This document shows positions 28,928 through 29,500 of a stretch of DNA of 29,500 nt, piece by piece. The notes under the pieces are model-generated. The model was not told the DNA's origin, made no database searches, and saw only the letters and a program-made list of their open reading frames with translations. Source of the stretch: Glandiceps talaboti (lineage: Eukaryota; Hemichordata; Enteropneusta; Spengelidae); the NCBI RefSeq assembly GCF_964340395.1, contig NC_135553.1:21252449-21281948 (forward strand). The letters are read 5' to 3'. Numbering within the stretch: position 1 is the stretch's first letter; each line of letters starts with the position of its first letter. The translations under genes were made by a program, and so were the position numbers.

Positions 28928-29227
28928 GTAAGTCAAACTATGAAGGGAAACGACAAAAAGAAGACAAAATATAATCCCAAAAAACAAGAGAAAATTACAA
29001 ATTTATCATAAGGCATATCTATTTTTCATGTTATGTATTTGACTGTTGCTATGCTTTTAATACTATGACGTCATCTATTCAAACAGCATCCGAGGAAAGA
29101 CATTGAACAATTCGTGAAGGACAAAGAATTTAAACAAAGGAAAGATGTCGATACAACAGAAGACGCCAATTCTTTTGGCGAGATAGAATTTGTTGGTTTT
29201 GGTCAATTCAGTAACAAAATATCGCCG
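28784..29227 (+). CDS. Second TRPM2-like gene, first two coding exons (continues beyond the right edge)
   Basis: Join 28784-28927 and 29087-29227, both GT-AG (donor CGG/GTAAGT; acceptor TTCAAACAG; next donor CCG/GTAAGA) and all phase 0, 95 codons in view. Exon 1 starts MSKVQPSDKTSTELNELGNR and is polar and acidic, with no domain. A further acceptor (TATTCTGCAG, exon from 28769) just before the ATG suggests a 5' UTR intron. Exon 2 reads HPRKDIEQFVKDKEFKQRK, then DANSFGEIEFVGFGQFSNK. It aligns with gene 1 exon 2 at its start (NDIIKEFVSKNIFQRR) and gene 1 exon 3 at its end (ANSFGQIEFVGYGQ, donor at the same codon), but lacks about 39 residues including the CCCGR cluster. It is the divergent paralogue of the 2476-18003 gene. 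The SLOG domain and channel would follow outside the window. Confidence 0.85.
29087..29227 (+). CDS. Second TRPM2-like gene, exon 2
   Basis: 141 nt, 47 codons, phase 0 at both ends. The matching part of gene 1 is two exons of 95+163 = 258 nt (86 codons) with a phase-2 intron between them. The single exon here therefore reflects loss of that intron together with the sequence around it, or gain in gene 1. SFG-IEFVG(F/Y)GQ is the anchor for homology. Confidence 0.85.
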
Positions 29228-29500
29228 GTAAGAAAAAAAATATTTTAATCATCTTTCAATATACCATCTTTTTTGCATAACTAAAATATGACAAATAAAA
29301 TAAAACAATATCACTATTCACAATATTACATAAAATTTATTTAAAAAACAAAAAACAAATTTAAAGCTTAAATATTGTAAAATGATTCCAACGGCTGAAT
29401 AAAAAAATGTTACATTGTTACTTTGCGGGCCACAAGTTACACTTAGTATCGTACCTAGAATTAACTTGAATAAATGATACTTATCTCATTACAAAGTCTT
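29228..29500 (+). other. Start of intron 2 of the second TRPM2-like gene
   Basis: AT-rich sequence after donor GTAAGA. No exon resembling YVRVDYKTDPE (gene 1 exon 4) is found before the window ends. Confidence 0.65.

Overview
This is a piece of an animal nuclear genome. It has an AT-rich, low gene density, multi-exon genes with GT-AG introns of about 0.5 to 4 kb, non-LTR retrotransposons, tRNA-derived SINEs, foldback and MITE-like elements and very many microsatellites. The coding content (TRPM2-type channel exons, a mitochondrial-carrier exon, animal LINE reverse transcriptase) and the repeat style suggest a marine invertebrate such as a lancelet, hemichordate or mollusc. The species cannot be named from the sequence alone.

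The main gene is on the minus strand and covers most of positions 2476-18003, possibly with a non-coding first exon ending at 19335. Nine exons can be spliced by eye with GT-AG junctions and fully compatible phases (618+95+163+181+173+214+166+139+73 = 1822 nt, about 607 codons). They encode a Ser/Thr/Pro-rich N-terminus, then a TRPM homology region (SLOG/LSDAT fold) most like TRPM2, then the start of the following helical region. The channel pore and C-terminus lie beyond the left edge.

At the right end (28784-29227, plus strand) are the first two exons of a second TRPM-like gene. Its exon 2 is a shortened relative of exons 2+3 of the first gene. The two paralogues are divergent (head to head), separated by about 9-10 kb of repeat-rich DNA.

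Layout. 1-2085: 3' part of a LINE, antisense to the TRPM gene, with a (TAA)n tail. 2085-4000: TRPM exon 9, CTGT/GT microsatellites, and a second LINE remnant with an 81-bp tandem amplification and a perfect 22-bp inverted repeat. 4015-18003: TRPM exons 8 to 1, whose introns hold two foldback elements (5.4-6.4 kb), a 55-bp minisatellite (6.9-7.7 kb), a palindromic element family (10.4-11.0 and 16.7-17.2 kb), an (ACAGAT)n tract, three tRNA-derived SINE copies and a hAT-like MITE. 18.0-28.6 kb: 5' flank and intergenic DNA with compound microsatellites, a tandem CRE-like motif, three copies of a 0.9-1.8 kb duplicated unit, an isolated broken SLC25 carrier exon, and adjoining TIR elements. 28.7-29.5 kb: start of the second TRPM gene.

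No bacterial-type operon, CRISPR or defence system is present. The most interesting biology is the divergent TRPM2-like pair, in which one copy has lost an intron and a Cys-rich segment, and the family of intergenic duplicated units.
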